Assembly: GCF_005222845.1 (NCBI RefSeq)
Contig: NZ_STFZ01000034.1
Coordinates: 248,001 to 312,000, forward strand
DNA: 64,000 nucleotides
Reading direction: 5' to 3'
Source of the DNA: Rhizobium sp. FY34
Lineage (GTDB): Bacteria > Pseudomonadota > Alphaproteobacteria > Rhizobiales > Rhizobiaceae
In this document: one piece after another, positions 51,555 through 61,434 of the stretch
Position numbering within the stretch: the first letter of the stretch is position 1
Layout: the number at the start of each line of letters is the position of its first letter
Notes under the pieces: generated by a model
Databases searched by the model: none
The model's input: only the letters and a program-made list of their open reading frames with translations
Told to the model about the DNA's origin: nothing
Translations under genes and position numbers: made by a program

Positions 51555-52613
51555 TTACTGTCCACTTCGCTTGGCGCGAGACAGTACAAGTGGCATCAGT
51601 ATCGAGAGGAAAATCAGACGCAGAATATGATGCGTGCCGACATAGGCCGGGTCTGCATTGAGGATGACGGCCATGGCGGCCATGGTTTCTAGGCCACCGG
51701 GTGCAAAGGCAATCAGGGCAGCCCCCAATGGCACATCCAGCAGAGAGGCAACGGCAAGCGCGATGGCCGCCGAAATGGCGCAAACCAGCACGGTCACCAC
51801 GGCGCCTGCGGCAAAGGCATTGCGCAGATCAGCCAGGGCAACCCCGGAAAAGCGTGTACCGATCAGGCAGCCGAGCGTGATATAGACGGGCACCTGCACC
51901 CAAAGGGGAATGGTGCCCGTAACGGCACCCGTCAGATGCGCGACCGAGGACACCAACATGCCGCCAACCAGAAGCGCGGCAGGCACCTTGACCTTTTGCA
52001 ACAGGAGGCCAAGCCCCAAAGCCGGCAGCGCCATGGCCACAAGTGCCAGCATGCCGACGGCAGGCGGCGGCGTATAATGCCCCTCGCCTATCGCCCCGCT
52101 CACCTCCACCAAAACAGGCACGAGCAAGGTGAGTGCCAGGACGCGCACGCTCTGGATGATGCTGACCGAGGCGAGATCGCTTTTCGTGCTGGCGGCAAGG
52201 CTAAGGACATAGCTCAGATGGCCGGGGCAGGCAGCCAGTACCGCGGTCATCGTATCATAGCCGAAGAGGCGGCGAAGCACACCATAGGCGCTGGAAAGCA
52301 GCAGGACCGAGGCTGCGATGAGCGCGATGAAACTGAGTGGCCAGGCTTGTGCCGCCCGAAGCACGTCTGGCGTGACGCCCGAACCCATGGAGAGACCGAC
52401 CGCGAGAAAGGCCGTATTGCGCAGAAGCACGGGTACGGCCAGCCTCAACCCGCACAGGCTGACGATTGTCACGGCCACAGCCGGGCCGACGAGGTAGGGC
52501 GCAGGAAGGCCCAAAAGGGCAGCAAGGCCGGCGCCGCAGGCACCAATCAGAAAGCTGGAGATGGCGGGAGAACGAGACAGGGTGGACATGGCGCTACTGG
52601 AAAATGCGCGCAT
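51555..52613 (-). CDS. AbrB-family membrane permease (putative)
   Basis: A 352-residue, strongly hydrophobic protein with about ten helices in two repeats (residues 20-165 and 190-345), each with a GLETMAAMAVILNADPAYV or CPGHLSYVLSLAASTKSDLA-like loop. This is the pattern of the AbrB family (formerly 'ammonia monooxygenase' family), membrane proteins of unknown transport role. The start is uncertain between ATG 52613 and ATG 52589 (MSTLSRSP); neither has a clear ribosome binding site. No link to ammonia oxidation should be inferred. Confidence 0.85.
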   Translation of the reverse strand: MRAFSSSAMSTLSRSPAISSFLIGACGAGLAALLGLPAPYLVGPAVAVTIVSLCGLRLAVPVLLRNTAFLAVGLSMGSGVTPDVLRAAQAWPLSFIALIAASVLLLSSAYGVLRRLFGYDTMTAVLAACPGHLSYVLSLAASTKSDLASVSIIQSVRVLALTLLVPVLVEVSGAIGEGHYTPPPAVGMLALVAMALPALGLGLLLQKVKVPAALLVGGMLVSSVAHLTGAVTGTIPLWVQVPVYITLGCLIGTRFSGVALADLRNAFAAGAVVTVLVCAISAAIALAVASLLDVPLGAALIAFAPGGLETMAAMAVILNADPAYVGTHHILRLIFLSILMPLVLSRAKRSGQ

Positions 52614-52703
52614 GATGCGGCATGGGGCTCAGTTGCGCCCAATTACGCGGACCGACCATCGCGGGTCAAGCCATGGTGTTTCCTCAACCGTTCGCAAAGG
52701 TTG

Positions 52704-52741
52704 AAAAACCGAGGCGGCCCGTTTGAAAGAGACCGTCTCGG
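52704..52741 (-). terminator. Intrinsic terminator of rirA
   Basis: CCGAGGCGG (52709-52717) pairs with CCGTCTCGG (52733-52741) with one mismatch on the minus strand. Five T follow on the minus strand. It lies 12 bases after the rirA stop. Confidence 0.7.
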
Positions 52742-52752
52742 GGCGTCATTCA

Positions 52753-53238
52753 TCAGGCCAGCACGGCCGGCACAGTCAGAGGGCGCGAGGGGCGCGGAGC
52801 CAGGTCGTCAAGCCCGAGCAGGAAATTGATCTGCGGGCGGGCTTTCACGAGGTCATCAATCGAATACTGCGTCAGCACGTCGAAGAAAGCGTTGAGCGCC
52901 TTGCGCAGGGCGGAGTTGAGGCCGCAGCTATCCACCAGTGGACACTCCACGGCGCCGTCCTCGAAGCATTCCGCCATGGCAAAGGAATCTTCCGTCACCT
53001 TGACGACATCAAACAGCGTGATCTTTTCGGCGGCACGGCCCAAGCGAACGCCGCCATTGCGACCACGCACGGTTTCAACCAGCCCTGCCTTGGTCAACGG
53101 CTGCAGGATCTTGAACAGGAAAAGTTCGGAGACACCGTAAGCGCGGGCGATTTCCGGGATCCGGCTCAGATTGCCCTCATTGGCGGCGCAATACATCAGC
53201 ATGCGCACGGCGTAGTTCGTCTGTTTGGTCAAACGCAT
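52753..53238 (-). CDS. rirA: Iron-responsive regulator RirA
   Basis: The Rrf2-family iron sensor of rhizobia, which represses iron uptake genes when iron is plentiful. The 161-residue protein shows MRLTKQTNYAVRMLMYCAAN, the HTH ARAYGVSELFLFKILQPL, the RGRNGGVRLGR wing and three cluster cysteines at exactly the known positions Cys91, Cys99 and Cys105, which ligate a [4Fe-4S] cluster. I recognise it as RirA with high confidence. The start is ATG 53238. It is divergent from fbpA, with two TGA-N9-TCA boxes in the shared region. Confidence 0.97.
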   Translation of the reverse strand: MRLTKQTNYAVRMLMYCAANEGNLSRIPEIARAYGVSELFLFKILQPLTKAGLVETVRGRNGGVRLGRAAEKITLFDVVKVTEDSFAMAECFEDGAVECPLVDSCGLNSALRKALNAFFDVLTQYSIDDLVKARPQINFLLGLDDLAPRPSRPLTVPAVLA

Positions 53239-53305
53239 GCCAGTCTCCTTGATCTCGCTTGCCCCATATATAAGACGGCAGCTACTTTCGAACAATTCCA
53301 AAATA

Positions 53306-53320
53306 TGAAAATTTTGTTCA
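53306..53320. promoter_or_regulatory. Iron-responsive operator (IRO) candidate 1
   Basis: TGAAAATTTTGTTCA fits TGA-N9-TCA, the rhizobial IRO consensus bound by RirA, and is a partial palindrome around AAAATTTT. It lies 67 bases upstream of the rirA ATG and 92 bases upstream of the fbpA ATG. Confidence 0.7.
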
Positions 53321-53369
53321 GCTTAGGACATGTTCACAGGCGTGTGAATTGACCCCCTTGCCAAAATCA

Positions 53370-53384
53370 TGAATTTCATTTTCA
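53370..53384. promoter_or_regulatory. Iron-responsive operator (IRO) candidate 2
   Basis: TGAATTTCATTTTCA also fits TGA-N9-TCA. It lies 28 bases before the fbpA ATG, where bound RirA would overlap the early transcript or ribosome binding region. Confidence 0.6.
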
Positions 53385-53411
53385 AGAAATTAGAAATTTA
53401 GGAGGAAACAG

Positions 53412-54452
53412 ATGAAAAACACGCTCGCAACTCTGCTTATAGCCGGGACAGCCCTTGGTTTCAATGGCACATCAGCATTCGCTAATGGAGAGGTGAATAT
53501 CTACTCCTACCGCCAGCCGGAACTGATTCAGCCGCTGCTCGATGCCTTCACCAAGCAGACCGGCATTACCACCAATGTGCTGTTTCTCGACAAGGGCCTG
53601 GTCGAACGCATCAAGGCCGAAGGCGCCAATTCGCCGGCCGATGTCATCCTCACCATCGACATCCAGCGGCTGACGGAAGCCAAGGATGGCGGCGTGGTGC
53701 AGCCGGTGACCGACAATGTGACAATCAACAAGGACATTCCCGCCGCTTTCCGCGATCCGGCCGGCGAATGGTTCGGGCTCACCACGCGCGGCCGCGTCGT
53801 TTACGCTTCCAAGGATCGCGTCGTGCAGAACGACATCACCTATGAGGAACTGGCCGACCCGAAGTGGAAGGGCAAGATCTGCATCCGCGATGGCCAGCAC
53901 TCCTACAATATCGCGCTGTTTGCCTCGATGATTGCCCATCACGATGCCGCCTATACGGAAAAGTGGCTGACGGGCCTGAAGAACAATCTGGCCCGCAAGC
54001 CGGACGGTAATGACCGCAGCCAGGCAAAATCGATCATGGCAGGAGAATGCGATATCTCGCTCGGCAATACCTATTATGTCGGCCTGATGAAGACCAATGA
54101 CAAGGAGCCGGAACAAAAGGATTGGGCGAACGCCATCAAGATCCTGTTCCCGAATGCCGCCGATCGCGGCACGCATGTGAACATTTCCGGCATGGCGCTG
54201 GCCAAGAATTCACCCAACAAGGCCAATGCCCTGAAGCTGATGGAATTCCTCTCCTCCGGCGAAGCGCAGAAGATCTATGCCGAACAGGTGTTTGAATATC
54301 CGGTCATGCCGGGTGCCGAGCCTTCCGAAATCGTCAAGTCCTTCGGCCCCATCAAGCCGGATCAGCTGCCGCTGATCGACATTGCCAAGAACCGCAAGGC
54401 GGCTTCCGAATTGGTCGACAAGGTGGGCTTCAACGACGGCCCGTCGAAGTAA
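53412..54452 (+). CDS. fbpA: Periplasmic ferric iron-binding protein (FbpA/FutA type)
   Basis: A 346-residue ferric-iron-binding transferrin-fold protein. A Sec signal ends near residue 25 (AFA). NIYSYRQPELIQPLLDAFTKQTG opens the mature protein; Tyr residues expected to ligate iron are in IYSYR and later in SLGNTYYVGLM. Recognisable motifs are LFLDKGLVERIKAEG, LTIDIQRL and WKGKICIRDGQHSYN. AGGAGG precedes the ATG at 53412. No permease (fbpB) or ATPase (fbpC) gene follows; the next gene is on the other strand 78 bases away. Confidence 0.93.
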   Translation: MKNTLATLLIAGTALGFNGTSAFANGEVNIYSYRQPELIQPLLDAFTKQTGITTNVLFLDKGLVERIKAEGANSPADVILTIDIQRLTEAKDGGVVQPVTDNVTINKDIPAAFRDPAGEWFGLTTRGRVVYASKDRVVQNDITYEELADPKWKGKICIRDGQHSYNIALFASMIAHHDAAYTEKWLTGLKNNLARKPDGNDRSQAKSIMAGECDISLGNTYYVGLMKTNDKEPEQKDWANAIKILFPNAADRGTHVNISGMALAKNSPNKANALKLMEFLSSGEAQKIYAEQVFEYPVMPGAEPSEIVKSFGPIKPDQLPLIDIAKNRKAASELVDKVGFNDGPSK

Positions 54453-54530
54453 CACCTCCTGCAATGGCCGGGGCGCGGCAGCAATGCATGCGCCCCGGAC
54501 TTAAAGCGGGTTTTGATGATCGGGCGGCAA

Positions 54531-56159
54531 TCAGGTTCTCATGCGCGGCACGTCGTTCGGATCGAGCCTGAGCTCGATCAGCAACGGGACCTGGCGATCG
54601 GCAATAGCCTCGATGGCCCTGCCGAGATCTTCCGCGGAGCCAACCTCGATACCGCGCCCGCCCAGCGCATTGGCGACAGCGGCAAATGAAGGCCATTCAA
54701 AGGTCGTCAGGCCAGGGTCCATCTTCCGATCAACGAACTGGATATGCTCGGCGCCATAGGCAGAATCGTTGCACAGAATGACGATGAGGTCGAGGCCAAG
54801 CCGCACCGCGGTATTGAACTCATTGATGCCGCCCATCATGAATCCCCCATCGCCGGTAAAGAGCACGACAGGCCTCTCCTGAGCGGCGACGCCAGCTCCG
54901 ATCGCTTCCTGCAAGCCGAGCCCGATAGACCCGAAATTGGCAGTCACAAGAAAGCTCCTGGGATCGGCGACGGAGATGCGGCACCAGACTTCGGTCATGA
55001 ACCGGCCGCCATCTGTCACAAGGATGCGGTTTTCGGGAAGGCTCTTTTCCAGTGTATCGAGCGCCCAGACATAGTTGACGCAACCGGGTCTCGCTCTCTT
55101 GCTATCCCCCGACGGATGGGCAGTCAGGGCAGCAATGTCGAGTTCGCGGGTAAACCCGCTCGGTGGTATCTCCGCCAGATCCAGCCAATGAACCATGTTG
55201 TCAGCCGTGAGCCCGGCATCTGCAACCAGGGCGACATCGGGATGCAGGTTATGGCCGATCCTGCGCGGATCGACCTCCACCTGAACAAGCCGCTTGCCGC
55301 GCAACAACGTGCCCCGGTCGGTGGTAAAATCATGCAGGCCGGATCCGAAGCAGATGATACAATCGGCCTTGGCCATAACGTCATAGGCCGCGGGCGTACT
55401 CAGAGTACCGAAGATCTCCATGTTGAACGCATGTCCGGAAAACAGCCCCTTCGCCTTCAGCGTGGTTGCCAGCGGCGCTTCAAGGCGATCCGCGAGGCGG
55501 ATGATCTGATCTCGCGCACGGCATGCTCCGGCACCGGCCAGGATCAATGGACGCTTCGCCGACGCGATCATGCCGATTGCCATGTCGAGGGCCTCTCCCT
55601 CGGGAACATGGGCCGGCGCATCAAAAACCGTATGACGGCAGGCCTCGTAGGATTGCCGATGCCACATGAAATCTGCCGGCATGTTGAGGACGATCGGTCG
55701 CCGCTCGGCACGGGCACGATAGAAGGCCCGCGCGACATCCTGCGTGGCCGTCTCCGGTGCTCGCATCTGCTCGAACCCGGCACCGGTGGCCTTTACGACC
55801 TCGCGCTGGTCTATGCTCTGGAGATGCCTTGGATGCAGCACCGGCGTGTCGCCGGCCAATAGCACGAGCGGGATGCCGCCACGCGCCCCCTCGGTCAGCG
55901 CGGTGACACAATTGGTCAGCGCCGGCCCGTGCGTGATGGAGGCCACGCCGACCCGATCCTGCACATGGGCGTAGGCAAGCGCCATCAGCACGGCGCTGCC
56001 CTCATGGGCTGCAGGAACAAAGCGGCCCGCGCATTCGCGCACATAGTGATCGATCATGAAGAGATTAGCGTCACCCATCAGGCCGAAGACCGTTTCCGCC
56101 TGATGATCCCGGACCGCGCGGGCGATCACTTGAAATACGTAGCTGTCCGATTGCGTCAC
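54531..56159 (-). CDS. Thiamine diphosphate-dependent enzyme of the acetolactate synthase/decarboxylase superfamily
   Basis: A 542-residue ThDP enzyme. The catalytic glutamate is Glu53 (AAHEGSAVLMA) and the ThDP/Mg motif is GDGGFMMGG (436-444) ending CND (463-465). The three-domain Pyr-central-PP layout is normal for the family. I could not narrow the substrate: it lacks the features I associate with acetolactate synthase catalytic subunits, and 2-oxo acid decarboxylase, oxalyl-CoA or glyoxylate-type roles remain possible. The start is GTG 56159 with GGGAGG upstream. It is divergent from an Lrp/AsnC gene, its likely regulator. Confidence 0.88.
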   Translation of the reverse strand: MTQSDSYVFQVIARAVRDHQAETVFGLMGDANLFMIDHYVRECAGRFVPAAHEGSAVLMALAYAHVQDRVGVASITHGPALTNCVTALTEGARGGIPLVLLAGDTPVLHPRHLQSIDQREVVKATGAGFEQMRAPETATQDVARAFYRARAERRPIVLNMPADFMWHRQSYEACRHTVFDAPAHVPEGEALDMAIGMIASAKRPLILAGAGACRARDQIIRLADRLEAPLATTLKAKGLFSGHAFNMEIFGTLSTPAAYDVMAKADCIICFGSGLHDFTTDRGTLLRGKRLVQVEVDPRRIGHNLHPDVALVADAGLTADNMVHWLDLAEIPPSGFTRELDIAALTAHPSGDSKRARPGCVNYVWALDTLEKSLPENRILVTDGGRFMTEVWCRISVADPRSFLVTANFGSIGLGLQEAIGAGVAAQERPVVLFTGDGGFMMGGINEFNTAVRLGLDLIVILCNDSAYGAEHIQFVDRKMDPGLTTFEWPSFAAVANALGGRGIEVGSAEDLGRAIEAIADRQVPLLIELRLDPNDVPRMRT

Positions 56160-56362
56160 GTCCTGCCCTCCCTTAGCAGCGTGGCCTGGCCTTCGCCATA
56201 CACCACCTTTCCAGCGAGAGGATAGGCGGACACACGCGCAAGAGGCGTGCAATCTTGACGCCTTTTACCGGTTAACATGCACAACTCATGCGCAAAGCTT
56301 GATAAAGACGCTCACTTCCTTCATCTTTTCGGAAAGACCTGCACCGTTATCGGACCAATGCC

Positions 56363-56833
56363 ATGTCTCTCGATCGCTATGACCGCGCCATTCTCGATGC
56401 CTTGCAGAAGGATGGATCGCTGACAAACGGCGAATTGTCAGAGCGCATCCACCTGTCACCGTCGCAGTGCTCGCGGCGGCGCACAGCCCTTGAGGAGGCC
56501 GGGCTGGTCGAGGGCTATCGGGCCCGCCTCAATGCCGGCAAGCTGGGGTTCAAGGTGCGCGTGATTGTCCGCATCAATCTGCGCATGCATGGCCAGGACA
56601 GCGATACGGAATTTTCCCGATGGCTGGGACGGCAGCCGGAAGTACAATCTGCCTTCTCCGTCTCGGGAGACGCGGATTTCGTGCTCGATGTCCGGGTTCG
56701 CGATCTTGAGGACTATTCGGATTTCGTGCACGAGCGACTGCTGATCCAGCCGCAGGTCGCGCAGGTGCGCTCGGATTTTGTCCTGCGCACGCTCAAGGAC
56801 AATGCGTTCCTGGACCTGAGCTCCGAGGCCTGA
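56363..56833 (+). CDS. Lrp/AsnC family transcriptional regulator
   Basis: A 156-residue Lrp-type regulator: N-terminal HTH (SLDRYDRAILDALQKDGSLTN, LSERIHLSPSQCSRRRTALEEAGLV) and C-terminal RAM domain (FKVRVIVRINLRMHG, AFSVSGDADFVLDVRVRDLEDY). Regulators of this kind usually sense an amino acid and control the neighbouring catabolic gene, here the divergent ThDP enzyme across a 203-base region. Confidence 0.92.
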   Translation: MSLDRYDRAILDALQKDGSLTNGELSERIHLSPSQCSRRRTALEEAGLVEGYRARLNAGKLGFKVRVIVRINLRMHGQDSDTEFSRWLGRQPEVQSAFSVSGDADFVLDVRVRDLEDYSDFVHERLLIQPQVAQVRSDFVLRTLKDNAFLDLSSEA

Positions 56834-56871
56834 GACTTCGACAGACAAAGGCGATGCCGGATTGACCTTGA

Positions 56872-57942
56872 TCAGGTCCCCGGCATCCCCACGATGGTTC
56901 TGGCGTGATCATCGATGGCTTGGCGCCGCTCTGCCGTGCCCGGATGGGTGGAGAGGAAGGACGCATCACCGCCCGCCGGGAGCTTCTCCTCAAGCCTTGC
57001 AAAGAACCGGCCAATGGCGCGCGGGTCCCGACCAGCCTTGGCCATGAGCTCGACCGAAATGCGATCCGCCTCGTTTTCCGCACCTCTCGAATGAGAGAGG
57101 GACATGAGCGCGGCACCATTGGTCAGAATATCCTCCCCTGCGCTACCAACATCGCCGGCGATCAGCATGATCAGACCCGCCATGCCCGCGGCGCGGTAGA
57201 GCTGGCGCAGCGAGTGTTCACGCTCGACATGGCCGATCTCATGCGCCAACACGCCGATGATCATATCGAGGTCACCATCTGCAAGCTCGATCAGTTCGTC
57301 GGTAATGACCAGCGTGCCGTCTGGTAGTGCAAAGGCATTGGGGCCGATCACTCCACCGGCGCGGAAGTTCAGATTATAGCCCTGTCGGCCTCGCGACGAG
57401 ACCGCCGCAACCTGATCGAAGGCGGCGCGGATCTCGGTCTGGCGGGATTGCAGCAGTTTGCTCTCGCTGAAGATTGCCTTGTCGAGCGTCAGCAGAGTGC
57501 CGCTCGCCATCCACTGGGTCACAGCAGGTGGCGTGACCAGCACCGCCACTTCGACGAGCGCCGGAACGGCGAAACGGTAGATCAGTCCGGCCAACAGGAA
57601 GATCGCCAGCACCACGCCCAGAAGACGGGGATGGAAGCGCTCCAGTTCGTGGACGAACCCGGCCTGGCCATGGCGGTTCAGCCACAGATCGACGGCATCA
57701 TTGTCTTCGGTCTCAAACAGCGAGCCATCGGCAAAGCTGATGCGGCGTGGAATGCGACCAACCCGCGCGGAAATCTCCGCGCGGGCCAGGTCATTGACGG
57801 AAACCGGATCGCCGACGTGCCCCTCCAGCCTGACAACGAGCGTCAGGCTCTTTGCCAGCAGCACAGCCGGCTCGCTTCGGCTGGAGCCTGGCGGATGCCA
57901 GCGACCCGAGGCAATGCGCATATCGTCAGAAGCCAAAGTCAA
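56872..57942 (-). CDS. M48-family zinc metalloprotease, membrane-anchored
   Basis: A 356-residue integral membrane protease. The zinc motif is HEIGH (His234, Glu235, His238) with the third ligand Glu291 in ENEADR; the domain closes with the STHPGTAERRQAI motif. Residues 108-140 contain a transmembrane helix. The first 100 residues are not part of the protease domain. Its start, TTG 57942, overlaps the upstream DUF898 gene by 17 bases (ATG 57921 is an alternative). The pair DUF898-M48 forms a two-gene unit. Confidence 0.9.
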   Translation of the reverse strand: MTLASDDMRIASGRWHPPGSSRSEPAVLLAKSLTLVVRLEGHVGDPVSVNDLARAEISARVGRIPRRISFADGSLFETEDNDAVDLWLNRHGQAGFVHELERFHPRLLGVVLAIFLLAGLIYRFAVPALVEVAVLVTPPAVTQWMASGTLLTLDKAIFSESKLLQSRQTEIRAAFDQVAAVSSRGRQGYNLNFRAGGVIGPNAFALPDGTLVITDELIELADGDLDMIIGVLAHEIGHVEREHSLRQLYRAAGMAGLIMLIAGDVGSAGEDILTNGAALMSLSHSRGAENEADRISVELMAKAGRDPRAIGRFFARLEEKLPAGGDASFLSTHPGTAERRQAIDDHARTIVGMPGT

Positions 57943-58999
57943 ACCCTTCGAGGTCGAGATATTCTGCTGTCACGGCCGAACCGGATTGCTGGATCGACGA
58001 TACCACATCGTCCAGTTCGCCATCGACCAGGATACCGGAATGCGCGATCGTATAGCGGTGCTCGCGGACCGCCGCCCAGGGGCGCATCAGGCTGAGAGTG
58101 ACGACGGTGACAACCAGATTGGAAATGACGATCCAGCAATAGCGCAGGCGACCGAGATCGGAAAACAGGCGATGGCGTCCATCAAACAACGTGGCGTTCA
58201 TCACGACATTGCGGACACCAACGCGGTAGAAGATCGCGGCAACGCCGAAGAGGCTGAATATCGGGATGAGCATGCCGTAGAGGGCCAGAATGATCTGGAC
58301 TTGCGGATTGCTCTCGAGGCCGGCTGCTGCGCCTCGAACGGCTGCGGCATAGATCAGTGTGCCGAAGCCAATCACAATGCCGACGCCGGCGATCAGGATG
58401 ACGAAGGCCGGCAACCAGACCCGATACAGGGCGCCGATCTTCAGATCTGCCACGAATGCGCGGTCGCCGTAGCGCAGGTTGTTGAAGATGTAGCGATAGA
58501 GCCAGCGGCTGGCGAAGGGTGCCAGAAGCCCGAGCGACAAGGCTGCAACAAGGCCACCAAAGATGATGGCCACGACGGCGTCCCAGATCTTGCCAGTGAA
58601 ATTGAAGCGGATGTTGCGATAACTTGTGACACGGGCGTTGAAGCGCAGACTGCGCATGACGATCCACGGCAGAAGAAACAGCATCAGCAGCGCCAGAATG
58701 CCGCCGGCAATCGGGCTGACGGAAAGGACGATATTGTAGATGATGATATAGGCAACAACGCAGGCGCGACCGATGAAGATCTGCAAGCCGCGTGCATGAT
58801 AATCAAAGGAATGACCGTCGATAAAGCTGTTGCCATAGAAATAACGATTGCGGCGGACCTTGGCCCAGGCCGAATAGACACCGAGCGTCACGATGGTCAG
58901 CAGGATATTGACGATCCAGATGCCGAAATACTCGCGTGCATTGCCGCGAAATTCGCCACGCTTCAAATTGCCCGCGCGGCTAAGGTCAACGACTACCAT
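57926..58999 (-). CDS. DUF898 (YjgN) family membrane protein
   Basis: A 357-residue inner-membrane protein with about six to eight hydrophobic helices. It has the internal repeat typical of DUF898: GNAREYFGIWIVNILLTIVTLGVYSAWAKVRRNRYFYGN near the N-terminus and a second FTGKIWDAVVAIIFGGLVAALSLGLLAPFASRWLYRYIFNN near residue 134, with RYCWIVISNLVVTVVTLSLMRPWAAVREHRY near 280 (each shown over more than one segment). Function unknown. It is the first gene of the pair with the M48 protease. Confidence 0.88.
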   Translation of the reverse strand: MVVVDLSRAGNLKRGEFRGNAREYFGIWIVNILLTIVTLGVYSAWAKVRRNRYFYGNSFIDGHSFDYHARGLQIFIGRACVVAYIIIYNIVLSVSPIAGGILALLMLFLLPWIVMRSLRFNARVTSYRNIRFNFTGKIWDAVVAIIFGGLVAALSLGLLAPFASRWLYRYIFNNLRYGDRAFVADLKIGALYRVWLPAFVILIAGVGIVIGFGTLIYAAAVRGAAAGLESNPQVQIILALYGMLIPIFSLFGVAAIFYRVGVRNVVMNATLFDGRHRLFSDLGRLRYCWIVISNLVVTVVTLSLMRPWAAVREHRYTIAHSGILVDGELDDVVSSIQQSGSAVTAEYLDLEGFDFGF

Positions 59000-59119
59000 A
59001 AAAATTGTCCCTCATATGATCAAGATATGCTCCGTCCTTAGCCCCCAGACGGCGCAACCTACCATTGAGCATGCCGGGCGGCGGCACTCAAGTGCGCTGC
59101 GACACTCCCGAACCATGCA

Positions 59120-59512
59120 TCAGGTCTCGCGGATCTCGATGCACCACCATTTCGGGCGGCCTCCCTTGTAGGAATGATAGGTGGGCTTCAGATCCGCAGC
59201 GCTGGTGCGATCGAAGGCACCGAGCAGAAGTGCGACCGTCGGCTGGTCGTCGATGGCGCCCAGTGATGAGCCGCAGGTGCCGCAAAAGGCACGCGACGAG
59301 ATAGCGGAGGAGCGCCAGATGGACGGGCTGCCGGATGACCCAACCCAGCGGACGGCCTCGCGCGGGAATTCAACCCAGGTCGCCGTGAGGCTGCCGGTGT
59401 GGCGCTGGCACATCTTGCAGGAACAGGTGTGTGGCTTTGCGGCCGGCGCATCTGCCTCGAAACGCACTGCCCCGCAGAGACAGCCGCCGGTATGGATCTT
59501 CTTTTTCGGCAT
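59120..59512 (-). CDS. GFA family protein (glutathione-dependent formaldehyde-activating enzyme family)
   Basis: A 130-residue zinc protein of the GFA family. Zinc-ligand cysteines occur in GGCLCGAVRF, HTCSCKMCQRHTG and FCGTCGSSLG. Most GFA proteins are uncharacterised and few activate formaldehyde, so the name is a family label only. The start ATG is 59512. The upstream neighbour mmsA is on the same strand, 109 bases away, separated by a hairpin. Confidence 0.88.
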   Translation of the reverse strand: MPKKKIHTGGCLCGAVRFEADAPAAKPHTCSCKMCQRHTGSLTATWVEFPREAVRWVGSSGSPSIWRSSAISSRAFCGTCGSSLGAIDDQPTVALLLGAFDRTSAADLKPTYHSYKGGRPKWWCIEIRET

Positions 59513-59564
59513 GATCAGCCCTCCCCTCGGAGACAAGCTAGCAGCCGGTTTCATGCTGGCAAGA

Positions 59565-59598
59565 GAACGCCACCCCGCCTTGCGACAGGGTGGCGTTC
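59565..59598 (-). terminator. Hairpin after mmsA
   Basis: GAACGCCACC pairs perfectly with GGTGGCGTTC, a ten-base stem, 23 bases after the mmsA stop. On the minus strand TCTTGCC follows, a weak T-run. Confidence 0.6.
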
Positions 59599-59621
59599 AT
59601 CAAAACCGAAAACGGCTTCGT

Positions 59622-61118
<1,497 letters not shown>

Positions 61119-61162
61119 GGGTGTCCTCCTGGATTGGTATGGCGGCAGTATGCGCTTTAATT

Positions 61163-61201
61163 TGCACAATTCAACGCGATGATTTACGCATCTGTTGTGC
61201 A
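61163..61201. promoter_or_regulatory. Spaced TGCACAA/TTGTGCA repeat upstream of mmsA
   Basis: TGCACAA (61163-61169) and TTGTGCA (61195-61201) form a 7-bp inverted repeat with a 25-base spacer, and a third ATGTGCA occurs at about 61209-61215. They lie 45-100 bases upstream of the mmsA start codon. This is a candidate binding region for the divergent LysR regulator. Confidence 0.45.
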
Positions 61202-61248
61202 TAAATTGATGTGCAGGAGCAGGTTTTGAAAATTCTTGATCAGACATA

Positions 61249-61401
61249 CCCCCCTCTGCCTTGCCAGGCATCTCGCCCTCAAGGGGGGAGATCAGGCTGG
61301 AACCGCTTGGCGCAGCGGCAAGGTGTTATATGGAGGCAAAGACGGTACGGCATTCCGATCTCCCCCCTTGAGGGGGAGATGGCCGGCAGGCCAGAGGGGG
61401 G
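61249..61401. repeat. RIME-like inverted-repeat element, copy C (mmsA/LysR promoter region)
   Basis: The left arm begins CCCCCCTCTGCCTTGCCAGGC followed by ATCTCGCCCTC-AAGGGGGGAGAT; the right arm is GATCTCCCCCCTTGAGGGGG followed by AGATGGCCGGCAGGCCAGAGGGGGG. The centre is about 65 bases. It ends 33 bases before the LysR start codon, so it lies in the promoter or leader of that gene. Confidence 0.85.
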
Positions 61402-61434
61402 TGCAGATGCCCCGGCGCCGGCGAGGACATGCTG

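Noticed and set aside
51555..52613. Ammonia monooxygenase
   Set aside because: The AbrB family was once labelled so; this is a helical membrane permease-like protein with no monooxygenase features.
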